DNA from: Phyto melanocephala
Taxonomy: Eukaryota; Arthropoda; Insecta; Diptera; Rhinophoridae
Length of the DNA stretch: 64,000 bases
Reading direction: 5' to 3'
Assembly: GCA_941918925.1 (NCBI GenBank)
Contig: OW799236.1
Location: forward strand, 16,405,474 to 16,469,473
Below the pieces are notes generated by a model. That model had not been told where the DNA came from and did not search any database. It worked only from the letters and a program-made list of their open reading frames with translations. This document shows, one piece after another, positions 22,041 to 32,749 of this stretch. Numbering within the stretch: the stretch's first letter is position 1; each line of letters starts with the position of its first letter. Made by a program: the position numbers and the translations under genes.

Positions 22041-22584
22041 AAATGAATTTCTTCAACAACTTAGAAACCATTTCAACGTTCTTCGACCAACTCAAACAGC
22101 TCATCACAGCAAAAACAAAATGTTTGTATTGAAAAGTCTTGATGATTGTACTCATGTGTTCCTCCGTACTGACGCAGTTCGGCAACCACTTAAAACAACG
22201 TACACTGGTCCATACGAAGTAGTACAACGTTTATCTGATCGTTTATGCAATGTGAAAATTAAGAACAAAGACGGTAACGTTAACGTTAGCGTTGATAGAC
22301 TCAAACCGGCTAACGTAGCCAATGATGTTTTTGATCAACAGAATCAACAAATTAAAGTCCAACAAGTCCAAGCAAATACTCACTCCGAACCATCAAACAC
22401 ATCACTGAATCCTCCGACTACTGGTAATTTGGACTCAGGATTCAGTACTACTCCTGATATAGATGATTCATTCCCATGGCAGCACCAAGTCTGCCCGTTG
22501 TTGCGAATCAGCAGTCTGGCAAGACGGACAAGAAACAAGAACAAAAACTATTACCTCGTGTTGTCTTCGCCGCTTCAGCTGTAG
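22040..22584 (+). pseudogene. Gypsy integrase C-terminal domain and pol tail
   Basis: About 180 codons in the frame after the shift. They include FLQQLRNHFNVLRPTQTAHH, then HVFLRTDAVRQPLKTTYTGP and YEVVQRLSDRLCNVKIKN..VSVDRLKPA. This is the GPY/F-type module of Gypsy (Metaviridae-like) integrases, followed by a Gln/Asn/Ser-rich tail. The last ~30 residues are read in an alternative frame across the direct repeat. A remnant, not a host gene. Confidence 0.75.
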
Positions 22585-22720
22585 ATGTCTTTCCATAGGA
22601 AGAACATTTCCCTTTCTTCGCAATTAATATAATTTAGTTTGTAATAATAAATGGATTCAAAATAGTTCGTGAACAAAATAACGTGTTTTATTCAACAACA
22701 ATAACTGTAAGTATTTGGTA

Positions 22721-23684
22721 CCAAAAAGTTTATCTTAACAGGCAGAAGTACTTTTATTTGCAAAAATAGTTAATTTTTAATTGAAAAATACTATGTAACA
22801 AATTTACCAAAAAATTTAGGTTTTTAATTAATTAAGTAGTTTTTGTTAGGCACGTAACTTTTCTATAAAAAAATTTAGTTTGTTTTAAAAACTTATTACA
22901 ATTAAATTAATATGTGTTAACATAGCACGTTCTTTTTACTTAGTATAAGAGGAAATTTTAAGGGCAGTTTATTTCATTATGTTTTTCGAAAAATAAAACA
23001 AAATAATAAAATGCGTTTCAGCCAACGAAAAAATATTAAACATTTGTACGAAAAAGAAAATAAAAACATTTTTATTTACGACAAGGGATTTTTCATATTT
23101 AGCACGGAATTTGTAATAAGAATTTGTTTACGTTTTTTTCAATAACAGCAGAAAATATAATTTCAAATAACCAAAAAAAAAAAATGCTTGTTTCATACAC
23201 TGCCATCAAATAATGAAATGGAAAGTAATGTTATTTCGCATTAAGTACAAAAGAAAAGTCAACCGCATTATGCGTCTAACATGTCAAAATATGCAAATAA
23301 GCCAGAACTGAACACATAAACAACTACAAGCCACTTACTGTGCAAATGGGACAACATAAGTGAGAGTCAGTGAGTGGAAAAGAGAGAAAATCAGTTTGGG
23401 GCACATGTTAACACCAAAACAGCACAAAATTAACATGTGACTGTTTGCTAGTGCGTGTTCTAATGACATTTTCTTTTTTGCGTGTCTCTAGTTTGTTAAT
23501 GGAAAACTAAACAAACAAATGAGAAAGCGGCACAGTTGCTCAAAACGTTTTTAAAATCGTAGCAAATATTATGTGTCCTTACAATTTGTATAAATTTTAG
23601 TTGCATTTCAATCCAAGGTAGGAGAGAAGTCAAAGAACAATTGATGAATTCAAAAGGTGTGATATATCACTTCGGACTTTCATA
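22721..23684. other. AT-rich DNA, nothing recognised
   Basis: No supportable feature. Confidence 0.45.
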
Positions 23685-23850
23685 TATTTTTTATACCCGC
23701 CACCAAAAAAAATGGTGGGGGTATATTCATTTTTTCGTTCCGTTTTTAACACATTTCGATTTAGACCCCATAAAGTATATATATGACGGTCTAGCTATGT
23801 CTGTCCGTCTGTCCCTCTGTTGAAAGCACGATAGAGGTCGGTATGAAACA
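23685..23850 (+). repeat. Common dipteran dispersed repeat (GGGTATA / GTCCGTCTGTCC type)
   Basis: The inverted motif TATACCCGCCACC...ATGGTGGGGGTATA (23691-23723) is followed by ACCCCATAAAGTATATATAT and CTATGTCTGTCCGTCTGTCC. Similar fragments occur near 21130, 50025, 51285, 54940-55083 and 62755. Family name unknown. Confidence 0.55.
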
Positions 23851-24492
23851 GCTAGGGGGCTAAAATTTTGCCAGAATATTTCTTATACACAAGGTTTCAA
23901 TACCAAGAAAATGGTTTAAATCAGAATATGAGGAAGAGCGTTTTAGCTTGTAATACAAGAGTAGGTCAAGTAAACCCTCTCCTTCCAACATCAGATAAAA
24001 TGAAATTGTGTCCGAACGCATTAACGTTGGGTCATGAAACTTCGAATATATATTTTCTGAGAGAAAGCAATACATTTTCCTGAAAATTGTTTAAATCTAT
24101 GAATTAGGACAGGACTTATAGATGAAAATGTACATAAATTCATATTTATATGTACGAAAAAATAAACAAAGAAATAATTCAAACAAAGGTAAAACAATTC
24201 TTCGTTTATCGTTTCAAAGACATGCAATAATTAATGTTGTTATTTAGAGGAGTTGGTACACCCACTGTAATATTTCACTAAATTTGTTTGCGTGATCACG
24301 TATATTAATGGCCAAGTTAGTCGTATAAAATGTGGAGATTCTCGGTACTCCCTTTATATAAATAAACTTTACAAATCTCAATGTTAAAGTTGTATAAGAA
24401 GGGCCATCCCCTCTGTCTAAATCTCCTAAGCTTTTTGTTAAGACTATTGCTTCTATAGTTAACCCTACGGTCAGTAACCAAAAAACTATACT
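23851..24492. other. Unclassified DNA
   Basis: Continues the repeat for some distance. The overlapping 60-70-codon ORFs on both strands have no motif. A CTCGGTACTCCC segment near 24340 echoes the piggyBac subterminal sequence, so the relic may extend further left. Confidence 0.4.
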
Positions 24493-24568
24493 TTAATCAA
24501 TGACCGGGTACCTCGGTACCCCTTTGTAGATTTTCAAACTTTTATATTAGAATTTGTATGTTGGAAAG

Positions 24569-24677
24569 ACGTAACAGTAAATGAAGTGTATGCCTTTATT
24601 GACATTTTAATAATGACAGGTGTAAATCATTCATGTAATAATGATAATGCGGAAAAGTTATGGGCCCTCACATCTTT
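24569..24677 (+). pseudogene. piggyBac transposase, N-proximal fragment
   Basis: The frame gives VNEVYAFIDILIMTGVNHS, then NNDNAEKLWALTS. This corresponds to the start of the piggyBac transposase core, where families read E-x-x-x-F-x-G-x-L-I-x-x-G-V. It ends where the LINE begins. The LINE thus disrupts an already recognisable transposase frame. Confidence 0.68.
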
Positions 24678-25565
24678 ATTTTATTTATTTATTTCAGCCA
24701 AATTGGAAAATCCTTACAGGCTAGCAACCTAATATATTTAGCAATATTGTTAATAAATCTTTATTTTCTAAACATAACTTAAAATTATATTCAGATAAAG
24801 AAAAATCTAAACTAAAATTAGTATTTATTTTATTCAAAATACTTAAACTACGCACAATTGGCTCATTCATTACATAATTAGTTCTATGAGTAGATATATA
24901 AAATAAATCATTAAATCTTAAAGACTTAAATGGCACACGAAAAGATATTAAATTAAACAAATATTCGCAATCAATAAAACCATTTATTAATTTAAAAATT
25001 ATCATAAAAGAATGCAAAGCTCTTCTTAAATAAAGAGGTTTTAAACCCAAAAGCAAACAACGAGCATAATACGAGGAAGATGATAAAATAATTTCATTAC
25101 TACGTAGAGCAAACTTCACAAATATTTTTTGAACTCTTTCAATCCTATTTAAATAGACTAAATAAAAGGGATTCCACACAAAAGAACAGTATTCCAACTT
25201 TGAACGTACAAAAGATGTATATAACAATTTAAATGTCATACGGTCCAAAAATTCTTTACAATTCCTTTTTATAAAAGACCACATCGAATAGACTTTAGGA
25301 ATTATGTAATTAAGATGCGCTTGGAAATTTAATTCACAATCTAAAACAAGGCCAAGATCTAATATTTCATTAACAACTTTTAAGTTAATATTACACAAAT
25401 TATATTGTGAAAACTTACGATTCAAAATATTACGCTTACAAAAAGTCATTTGATAACATTTCTCAGTATTAAATGATAAATAATTAATTGAACACCAAGA
25501 AGATATATCATTAATGCATTTTTGTAATAATGAAGCATCACCAGTGGAAATATGCTCTATACCGA
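24678..25565 (-). mobile_element. 5'-truncated LINE inserted in the piggyBac relic
   Basis: The minus-strand element ends in an (AAAT)n tail, seen as TTTATTTATTTATTT near 24678-24700. Its 5' edge falls at about 25550-25570, where piggyBac sequence resumes. A target duplication could not be identified. Confidence 0.7.
24721..25565 (-). CDS. C-terminal part of a CR1/Jockey-superfamily reverse transcriptase
   Basis: About 280 intact codons, starting just after the catalytic YADD motif (the frame opens with FLGIEHISTGDASLLQ). It contains WCSINYLSFNTEKC, LDLGLVLDCELNFQAHL (the typical N-L-G-V-x-L-D... block), SFVRSKLEYCSFVWNP, RIERVQKIFVKFALR and the C-terminal RTNYVMNEPIVRSL. Polymerase motifs A-C are lost by 5' truncation. 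An open frame over this length suggests a fairly recent insertion. Same tail type as the LINE at 37337-39372. It is not a working enzyme. Confidence 0.8.
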
Positions 25566-26360
25566 GAAACAATGGGCATCATTGAAGCCGCGCTTATCCA
25601 TTATATATGGATAATGCTTAACGCAAATCTTTCGGCACAATATAAACTCAGTGAAAATCTGACAATCGAAGAACAGCTCTTCCCATACCGCGGTAAAACG
25701 AAGTTTACACAATACATGCCCTTGAAGCTAGCAAAATATGGGAATAAAGTTTGATGGATTTGTGACGCAAAAAACTCCTACTCGCTCGAAAGGCAACTAT
25801 ATACCGCAAAATCACCAATGGGTCGTGAGATACGTCAAGGAAAAATTCTCTCTGTCTCTCTCTCTCACTTGATTTAGCGGAACATTTATTTTCGAACAAA
25901 TTAACAATGGTTGGACCCCTGCGTAAAAATAGTCCTTATAGTTCTGATATAATGAAGGATAAAATACAAGCTATTGGATCGTTATTATGTGTTCATATGT
26001 GCATAGAAAATCAAATTATCTACAATTCATTATAACGACAGCGTTAGTAGTTATGGAAAACCAGATATCACATTTTATAACCAAACAAAAGGTTGAGTGG
26101 ATGTCATTGATGAAATGCTGGGCCAATATACCACACAGCGGCAAACAAATAGGTGTCTTATGCCATTCTTTTTTAACATGATAGATATCAGTACGTTTTC
26201 TGCATTAAAAAATACGAAAAGGAAATGCTTTTTGCAGCGACTTATCAAGGAGCTTTGTATGCCTCTCATTAAGGAACGAGCTGCGCATAGCGTAGGTGTC
26301 GAATGTATATATATTTTTTCTTTCGTACTGTTTATAAAAACCCAAATAATGACCATTTAA
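25560..26360 (+). pseudogene. piggyBac transposase, catalytic and C-terminal fragments
   Basis: Segment 1 (to 25754): YRETMG, then IWIMLNANLSAQYKLSENLT and EEQLFPYRGKTKFTQYMPLK and LAKYGNKV. This is the piggyBac DDE region around the first catalytic acid, in families D-E-x-x-x-P-F-R-G-R; here the acid position reads Glu. A stop follows, then ICDAKNSYSLERQLYTAKSPM (second acid, CDAK). Segment 2 (26070-26300): KQKVEWMS-like DNA, whose other frame gives VDVIDEMLGQYTTQRQT and FFNMIDIST. This matches the conserved G-V-D-x-x-D segment. At least two stops and a frameshift occur. Known: piggyBac cuts and pastes at TTAA without footprints. This copy is dead. Confidence 0.76.
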
Positions 26361-26439
26361 GTTTTATGGCCATATTTTTATTGTGAAATAATTACGAGCA
26401 GTTTTAAGTTGAAAAGTTACCAGGGTACCCGGTTATTGA

Positions 26440-28574
26440 CCAGGTATATGCTTATAAATTTATATTCTCTTTTATTAACAGAAAAATCATTGAAATTGTG
26501 AGTAGAAATGGATGATAATTAAAGTTTTCTGGGTCATTTCTAGTTCCACTCTAATTATATTCTTAATCTGTTTTATTTTGGTACAGTTAATATTTACATT
26601 ATTCCTAATTGAAGTCTTATTAATTCTTAGTCACCTTTTTGTTCTAAGATTTATGAATTTTTAAATAAATTTTCATTACACTGTACATTACCTTGAATTT
26701 ACTTTAAAAGTTGAAAAAAACAATGCCCATTCTTATACTTGTCGGACAAAATATTTGAGGAATGTACATTTCGCAAACTGAATTATTTTACCTTTAGATC
26801 TCTTTTCAGTTACAAAAAAATCCAGCAGCACCAAATTCAACACTGTTCGTCAGTTGTTGGTGTTTAAACTACACATGTCGGTGTTTTCGGCCATATTTTG
26901 TCAAAAATTGACTCAAATAACTTTTAACAGAAAACAATTTAGTCTGACGAACATTACGGTGGACCCGCCTTTAAAATAAAATTTTCTTCAATCAGTCATA
27001 CAAAGCACAATAAGGAAAGCTGACAATTAAAAAATGTTTCCACTCTTAGAACAGCCAATAATTAATTGGTCTTATCTTGCTCAGTAGAATATTTTCAAAA
27101 CCATCTTAATGTTTACAAAATTATTAGAATAATAAATTGCAGTGTTAAAAATGATGCAACTTGACCGACTATAAATTTCTTACACGTTTATTTAAGGTTT
27201 TTATTTTTGTCTTCATAAACTTTAAATCGAACGTAGTACATACCAATGTGTGTCTGCAGACTACTAAACGTAAGTGAGAGCGCTTTTTGTTATAATATTA
27301 ATTATTCTCATTTGGCACGCTAAAAATGAAATATCGTTTAAGGGTATGAAGACTTGTTTTATGCAAGACGCAAGGTGTCATTAGCACCGTATAAAGCTTT
27401 TTAAATATTAAGGCGACTACATAAAAATTTCAAATCACTTAAGTATGTGTGTTGCCGAAAAAGAGTATTGTGTGCATAGTTTTAGGCGTTAAAGATGTTT
27501 GTGATATGAGAAAGTAATACGAAATGTGTTTTTATTATGGCGCCTTTGGCGTTGTGCCATTTTTTTTGTGTGTATTTATTTACTTTAATATCTTTTAGTA
27601 TTTAGTATAAACATTTATATAAGCAATTGTGTTGAAGGTCGTTGTTTGACTTTAAAACAAGGTAAGGGGTACATTTGTTAAATTTTTTAATTCTCAGAAT
27701 TTTGCAGAATTTACAACGCACTTGTGTAAATAATTTTGTTATTATTTCTATTTAAAGAAAATATTCCCCCTTTTTTCGTAGAAAGCTTTAATCAAGACGT
27801 GGTGTTTGTATAAAAAATTTATGTTTATTTTTTTATCTCAAAACAAACTGCAATAAAAATAAACATTTAATTTCCGTCTTGACCGGAAATTGCTAATAAA
27901 AATAACAACAACTTATTAAATGTCCTTAAGAGCTTAAGGGCTTAATAAAATTATGTATAAATAATTCTGCATACATACCATCTGTATGTACTTATGTACA
28001 TGAATACATGTGTTAATAAAAATTTCATAGAATTAAGCCAAATAATACTTATTATTAAATCAAATAGCAATGGGGGGCCAAACGAAAAAAAATATTGTAA
28101 TAAAGAGTACAAAAAACAACTAAATATAATCTATAAGCGATTGACTATGAATATAAGCTAAGCTGAGTACAAAGTAATGCCAAAGTTATTCAAATTTAAA
28201 GCATAGTTAGGAGCAGTATTTTCAATATATGTTTTTTCCTTTGCTCTGGTAAAATCAGACTTCACGGCTCAGTGATGCCAATTTAGCGCTCTTTGTTTTA
28301 AATAAGCGCGCTTTAACCAAAGGTTTATGTTTGTTGGTCAACGACCTTTTATAAAAACGTGTGATTTACTTTAAAAGTAAAGTTATAAAATTTATGTAAT
28401 ATTTTTACCAACATTGAAAATTTATAAAATAATTTTATAAAATTGTCCCTTTTTGTTTAATATGTTTAATTAAAATTTATGGTAAATGTGGTGAAAATTT
28501 AAGTATCAACCATATAAAATGCTTGAAACAAATTTGAACATCCCCAATTATCTAATAATAGCTGTTGTGTGAAA
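26440..28574. other. AT-rich DNA, nothing recognised
   Basis: Only a weak 9-bp inverted pair (GTTCGTCAG at ~26845, CTGACGAAC at ~26944). No gene. Confidence 0.45.
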
Positions 28575-28982
28575 GTAGAGATGGGCAGTGGGAAAAAACC
28601 CAATGGGAATATACCTAGGTTTTTTCCAATTTGGGAAATAACCGGTTATTTATGTGGGAAAAAACCCAATAGACGGATATTTTCATTATTTAACGTAATT
28701 ATCAAGATCTTGAAATATTAAAATTTTTTTTTATTTTTAGTACAAATGCAGTGAAAAATAGGTATTTTGCGATGCACACATACTTTGCGCCAGCGTATAT
28801 AGGGCACTAGCTGTTGCCTGTTGTTCGAAACCTCAAAATATGTAGCCTGATTCAGGAACTAAAATAAAACCAGCAGTTTATTATAACAATAAAATGATGT
28901 CTTCTTGTTTTATCATAAGATTTTTTTTTCGTATTGTGATGGAATGTTACTTAATTCTTGTATATTTCCATGAGATGTCAAT

Positions 28983-30025
28983 GCTCCACGAAAAGTCCCC
29001 CAATGGAATAAAACCCAAACCAGAAATGAAATATTCTCCAAATTTTTTTCATAAAATTTTGGGTGTTATTTCATATGATAAATGATAACGTTCTGGATTT
29101 GGATGGTGCGACCTTCTTGACAGACTACGAAATTAGTCTATGGACGGCAATAATGATTGTTTTCCCTAAATCAAAAGTAATCGGTTATTGGCTACACTTC
29201 TGCCAAGCAGTGAGGAGGTACATAACAACAAAGTGTAACCAACTGGCAGCATTTATACATACAACGTATATTTTCTCCATCTTGAATTCATGCCATTTCT
29301 TACGTATAATGTAATAAGTTTATTATTTATTTAATCAAAAATAGATATATTGGAAATATTAAACAATTATTTGTCCATACTTCCTCGCATCTCCATTACA
29401 GAAAATTACCGCCTTCTTTACAACATTCTTACTATAATAACGTCTACCATGAGTTGGATTTTCAAGCCATCCGAAAGTTTTAGGATAACTCGTTGGTGGC
29501 TGATCTGAAATAGCTTCCATCATATAAGGGAAAATAACTGCAATGGACTAAGTCCATTTACAAAACCAATAGTGGTCACTATTTAACGAGCTTTGCATGT
29601 TCCTTCACCAAAAAAAAATTGATTATGAATGCTGGCACACTTTCGAGGTTGCATATATTCTTGTTATGAAGAAGACGCCTGCGGGCCTCCACACGATTTA
29701 TATCAATAATTTTGCGATTATGCTGTTGGTCCATATTGACTTCATGAAATCCTTAATGAATCTGACTCTTTTATAAATTTTGGGCATAATTTCATTTATG
29801 TTGCTGATGGGGTTTATTTCATTGGGGATTATTTCATTTTTATCATAGGGAGTTATTTCATATGAAATATTGGGGGTTGTTTCGTTTTCGCTTTGGGGTT
29901 TATTTCATTTATATTACGATGTTATTTCATTCACTGTTTTTGGGTGTTATTTCCAATTTTTTGGAGTTTACTTCATTGGGGGTTGTTTCCTGGGCGGTAT
30001 TTCATAAGGGGGCTTTTCGTGGAGC
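28983..30025. mobile_element. Mutator-like (MULE) relic with repeated subterminal motifs
   Basis: Terminal inverted repeats: GCTCCACGAAAAGTCCCC at 28983, and GGGGCTTTTCGTGGAGC ending at 30025. The inner right end carries many spaced variants of GGGGTTATTTCATT (29800-30010). The left end carries the complementary CCCCAATGGAATAAAACCC. A transposase fragment lies inside. No 8-9-bp duplication could be matched. Confidence 0.62.
29063..29314 (+). pseudogene. MULE transposase core fragment
   Basis: The frame gives LTDYEISLWTAIMIVFPKSK and then GYWLHFCQAVRRYI. This is the MULE transposase signature in which an acidic residue (T-D-x-E), a V-F-P segment and a (W/F)-H-F-x-Q-A block occur in this order. 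It is ~80 codons of a protein that is normally several hundred residues. The other catalytic acids and the zinc finger are missing. Downstream DNA (29315-29790) has no clear continuation. A dead fragment. Confidence 0.68.
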
Positions 30026-30145
30026 CGATGCTAAGGGTCGTTCTTCATTTATTGGGTTACCCAACGGACTTGACAATTGTCTGGGTTGCGATAACGGCTA
30101 GTCATCATCGTCATTATCATAATCTTTATGTTTGTTTAACAGGTT

Positions 30146-30361
30146 CTAATTATACGATATAAAAGCTATTTTTGCTGCCTTGTCTTTACTCAATCTATTT
30201 CGTGTGTGACTATATATATGCGGGGGACTATGTATATGCGCATGACTGCTAAAAGATCGTTCAGTGGCTGCTGAAGTACAGGGAGCAGTTAGAATACGTA
30301 CTGCAACCCTACTCAGCAAATTGGACCTGCAGAGTCCTCTCCACCAAACCACCGGGTCCAA
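30146..30361 (-). pseudogene. hAT transposase C-terminal dimerisation fragment
   Basis: The 71-codon frame contains WWRG, LSRVAVRILTAPCTSAATER, SFSS..., then RNRLSKDKAAKIAFISYN and a stop. This matches the hAT C-terminal dimerisation domain, where families read L-A-...-P-x-(S/T)-x-x-x-E-R-x-F-S and then R-x-x-L-x-x-...-V/I-x-(I/Y)-x-x-N. The rest of the transposase (BED finger, DDE) was not found upstream. It differs from the hAT fragment at 35160. Confidence 0.78.
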
Positions 30362-31689
30362 TTCGGCGACATGCTAAGTTACAATTTATAAAAAGTAGGT
30401 ATCGAAGTCTGTAAAGCTGACAGTAGTTGTCAATCCAAAGTAAATCACATATTTAATTACTAGGCATTCAAAAGTCCACAAAACAAATTAACACAAGCGC
30501 GCACAGTAGGAAACCAAAACAACCTGTGAGATAGATAGATCACCAGCATGTATTATATATAACGTATTTATTGAAATTTGAAAACACACAAAATTAGATT
30601 AGCTCTAACTAGTAGTAATAGTACTTAAATAGTACGTACTATTTGATATATAATTGTATCTACACATTACCTAGATGTTACATATGCTAAATATGAAAAA
30701 AACCCGAATATTTTCCCATTCGGTAATTTTCCGAAAAGTTACAACTTTCATAAGTGACCCTTTAATGGTAATGCCGTGCATAACTTCCTTTCTTTGTGTC
30801 ATTATCAAGTGGACTTATTAACGATATTTTATAATAATTTTGTGCAAACTGCGACTTGATACTGATTCTGTGGCAAACATTCATTAATGAAAATGTCATT
30901 GTGACGATGTCGCCTAAATTCGCCACTGGGTACTGTAAGGCCTTTAAAAAAAACATTGATAAAATTTTAATGGAAAATCTTTAAAAAATCATAAATAATT
31001 TTTAATATACTTTTAAATAAATAGATTTTAGACATAATTTTTAAACTAAGTTAAAGATAAATGTCAAAACATATTTATTATATCAAGCAGTTTTCACACA
31101 TGTTTTCACACATGCTTTCTCAAATCGCTTTTAAATAAACCTCCAACTATTGTCTATGGTTTGTGATTTATATTCATAAATACAGACATTAAATAGTTAA
31201 ACAACAGCATACAATTTAATGATTCATGTAATTAGGTTTTATTTCTTGTTACTTTTACAACAAACATTTTTAAATTTTTTCTTATGTAATGACAGCTGTC
31301 GTAAAAACTTGTTGTAGACATCTTACATAAAATATGAAACATATAATTTCTGTGTTTTTTTTTTGTTTGTTATATTTTTATGTCTTACATAAAAAATTAT
31401 AAAATAAATACAAGCTCGCACACCAACAATTCCCTTGAAACTCGTAAATTTGCAAGGAAAAAATAAAAAAGGGAAACGAGGAAAAAAATTGTAAGACATG
31501 TCATGTCCAGTCTAGGGGAAAGAATAATAATTTGTACATGCCCTTGTTTGTGTGCTATAACAATTAAATTAAAAATGACACACCTTAGAATTCCTTTTGC
31601 ACTTTAGTTATTTTTTTATATAATGGCAGAGGTTTTGTGGTGGTGGATATTTTCTGGTTAGGATTATGCTTTACTCAAAATTAATTGCA
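30362..31689. other. AT-rich DNA, nothing recognised
   Basis: Near 30696 AACCCGAATATTTTCCCATT partly mirrors 28590-28650 and could be subterminal hAT sequence. Otherwise unclassified. Confidence 0.4.
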
Positions 31690-32152
31690 TTAAAATTGAA
31701 TTGAAACTAAAATGCTTAAGTCGAACAGAACTGAGGTGGAACTAGAGGTAAACTAAGACTAAGAAAAACCCTGGCAAGAGCTTAAATGCAATTTAACTAG
31801 AACTTAAACTAAAATTTAACTAGAACTTAAACTAAAAGTTAACCACAACTGAACTGGAAGTGATTTAAAACTGAACAAAAATTAAATTAGAACTGTAACA
31901 TAAGCAAACTAGAACTGAAGTAGAACCGAACTGGAGCTGATCGATGACTAAACTAAGCCTGAACTAGAACTCAGCTTAACTAAAGTGGAGCTGAACTGGA
32001 ACTACTCTACCACTGAATTAGAACAAAACCATAACAAAACTAGAAGTGAAGTAGAATCATACTAAAATAAAACTAGAACAAAGATAAAATTTATCAACAA
32101 CCAAATAGTGAGCCAACTATAACTGAAATCTGAATAAACTAGAACTGCAGTG
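31690..32152. repeat. Degenerate (AACTRR)n array, ~460 bp
   Basis: Nearly continuous 5-6-bp units such as AACTAG, AACTGA and AACTGG: AACTAGAACTTAAACTAAAA, TGAAGTAGAACCGAACTGGA, and so on. It is the largest of four such arrays in the window. No ORF. Origin unknown. Confidence 0.65.
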
Positions 32153-32204
32153 CATTTCAGCAATTTGTTTAAATGATAACAAAAAGTTAACAACAATTTA
32201 ATGG

Positions 32205-32390
32205 AGTTCGGTATTCAGAAACATTTTTTAACGACAGTTGTTACTATTATAAAAATTAAAATATTTTTGTTTGTTTATTTTATCGATAAAAAGTAAATTG
32301 TTCACCCGATTAAAAAACCTTTTGCTTAAGTCCCGGCTATGGCGCTATTATCTATTGAGTGATGTCAGTGGTGTCGTGTGTTTGACAAGT
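32205..32390 (-). mobile_element. Fragment of the MITE family seen at 44169-44557
   Basis: The reverse complement matches 44343-44500: GCGCCATAGCCGGGACTTAA, TTATCGATAAAATAAACAA, ...AACAACTGTCGTTAAAA and CTGAATACC in the same order. Termini are missing or diverged. Confidence 0.6.
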
Positions 32391-32396
32391 CGAAGT

Positions 32397-32738
32397 AGTC
32401 TTACCATTAGTATGCAACTTGAAACCACATAATGGGTCCTTTTTTTGACAGACCACGTGAGAGTCGTGTCATGCTGTCATAGACAGTATTTCGACTATGC
32501 AATTAACGCCGCAACTTTTGCGTGCAACATTTTGTTTGTTAGGAAGAGAACACAGAAAAGCATAAATCGAAAACTGTCACAATAAATGCTCGAGAAAAAA
32601 AATTGTAATGTAAATGTGAAAAGATTTTCGAAGCAACTTTTAAAGAAAATAACGAAAAAAACTCGGCGTTAATTGCATAGTCTAAATGCGGTCTTATTAT
32701 TTGTTTAGTATTGTTTGGCATTTCATAATAGTAAGACT
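32397..32738. mobile_element. ~342-bp MITE with a nested hairpin element
   Basis: Ends AGTCTTACCATTA and (reverse complement of right end) AGTCTTACTATTA, 12 of 13 matching. The smaller 32493-32682 element lies inside. Confidence 0.52.
32493..32682. mobile_element. 190-bp MITE with perfect 19-bp inverted ends
   Basis: GACTATGCAATTAACGCCG at 32493-32511 is the exact reverse complement of 32664-32682. No ORF. Flanks show no clear duplication. Confidence 0.62.
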
Positions 32739-32749
32739 TATGCCTGAAT

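Larger units (their letters stand above)
21656..22720 (+). mobile_element. Rearranged Gypsy-type LTR retrotransposon remnant
   Basis: A ~1-kb piece holding the C-terminal half of integrase and the downstream tail of pol. It is bounded by two ~75-bp direct repeats: 21656-21738 and 22484-22555, both containing CAGCAGTCTGGCAAGAC. After the coding part come AATAAA-type sequence (near 22647) and ATTCAACAACAATAAC, which look like the end of a 3' LTR, but no complete LTR pair is visible. Protease, reverse transcriptase and RNase H are absent. Confidence 0.65.
24497..26439 (+). mobile_element. piggyBac relic, split by a LINE
   Basis: The ends are inverted repeats: TCAATGACCGGGTACC at 24497 and GGTACCCGGTTATTGA at 26424-26439 (15 of 16 pair). 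TTAA, the piggyBac target, precedes the left end (24493-24496), but the right flank reads CCAG, so the duplication is not confirmed. Transposase pieces lie on both sides of the LINE at 24678-25560. Without the LINE only ~1.05 kb remain, so the element is also internally deleted. Confidence 0.7.
28575..30361 (-). mobile_element. hAT relic (probable), interrupted by a MULE
   Basis: A TAGAGATGGGCAGTGGGAAA motif at about 28575 resembles hAT termini and would be the 3' end of a minus-strand element. Its coding end lies at 30146-30361. Between them sits the MULE 28983-30025. The opposite terminus was not found, so the extent is an inference. Confidence 0.42.

Noticed and set aside
26845..26952. Short inverted pair GTTCGTCAG/CTGACGAAC as a MITE
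   Set aside because: Only nine bases pair and nothing else supports element ends.
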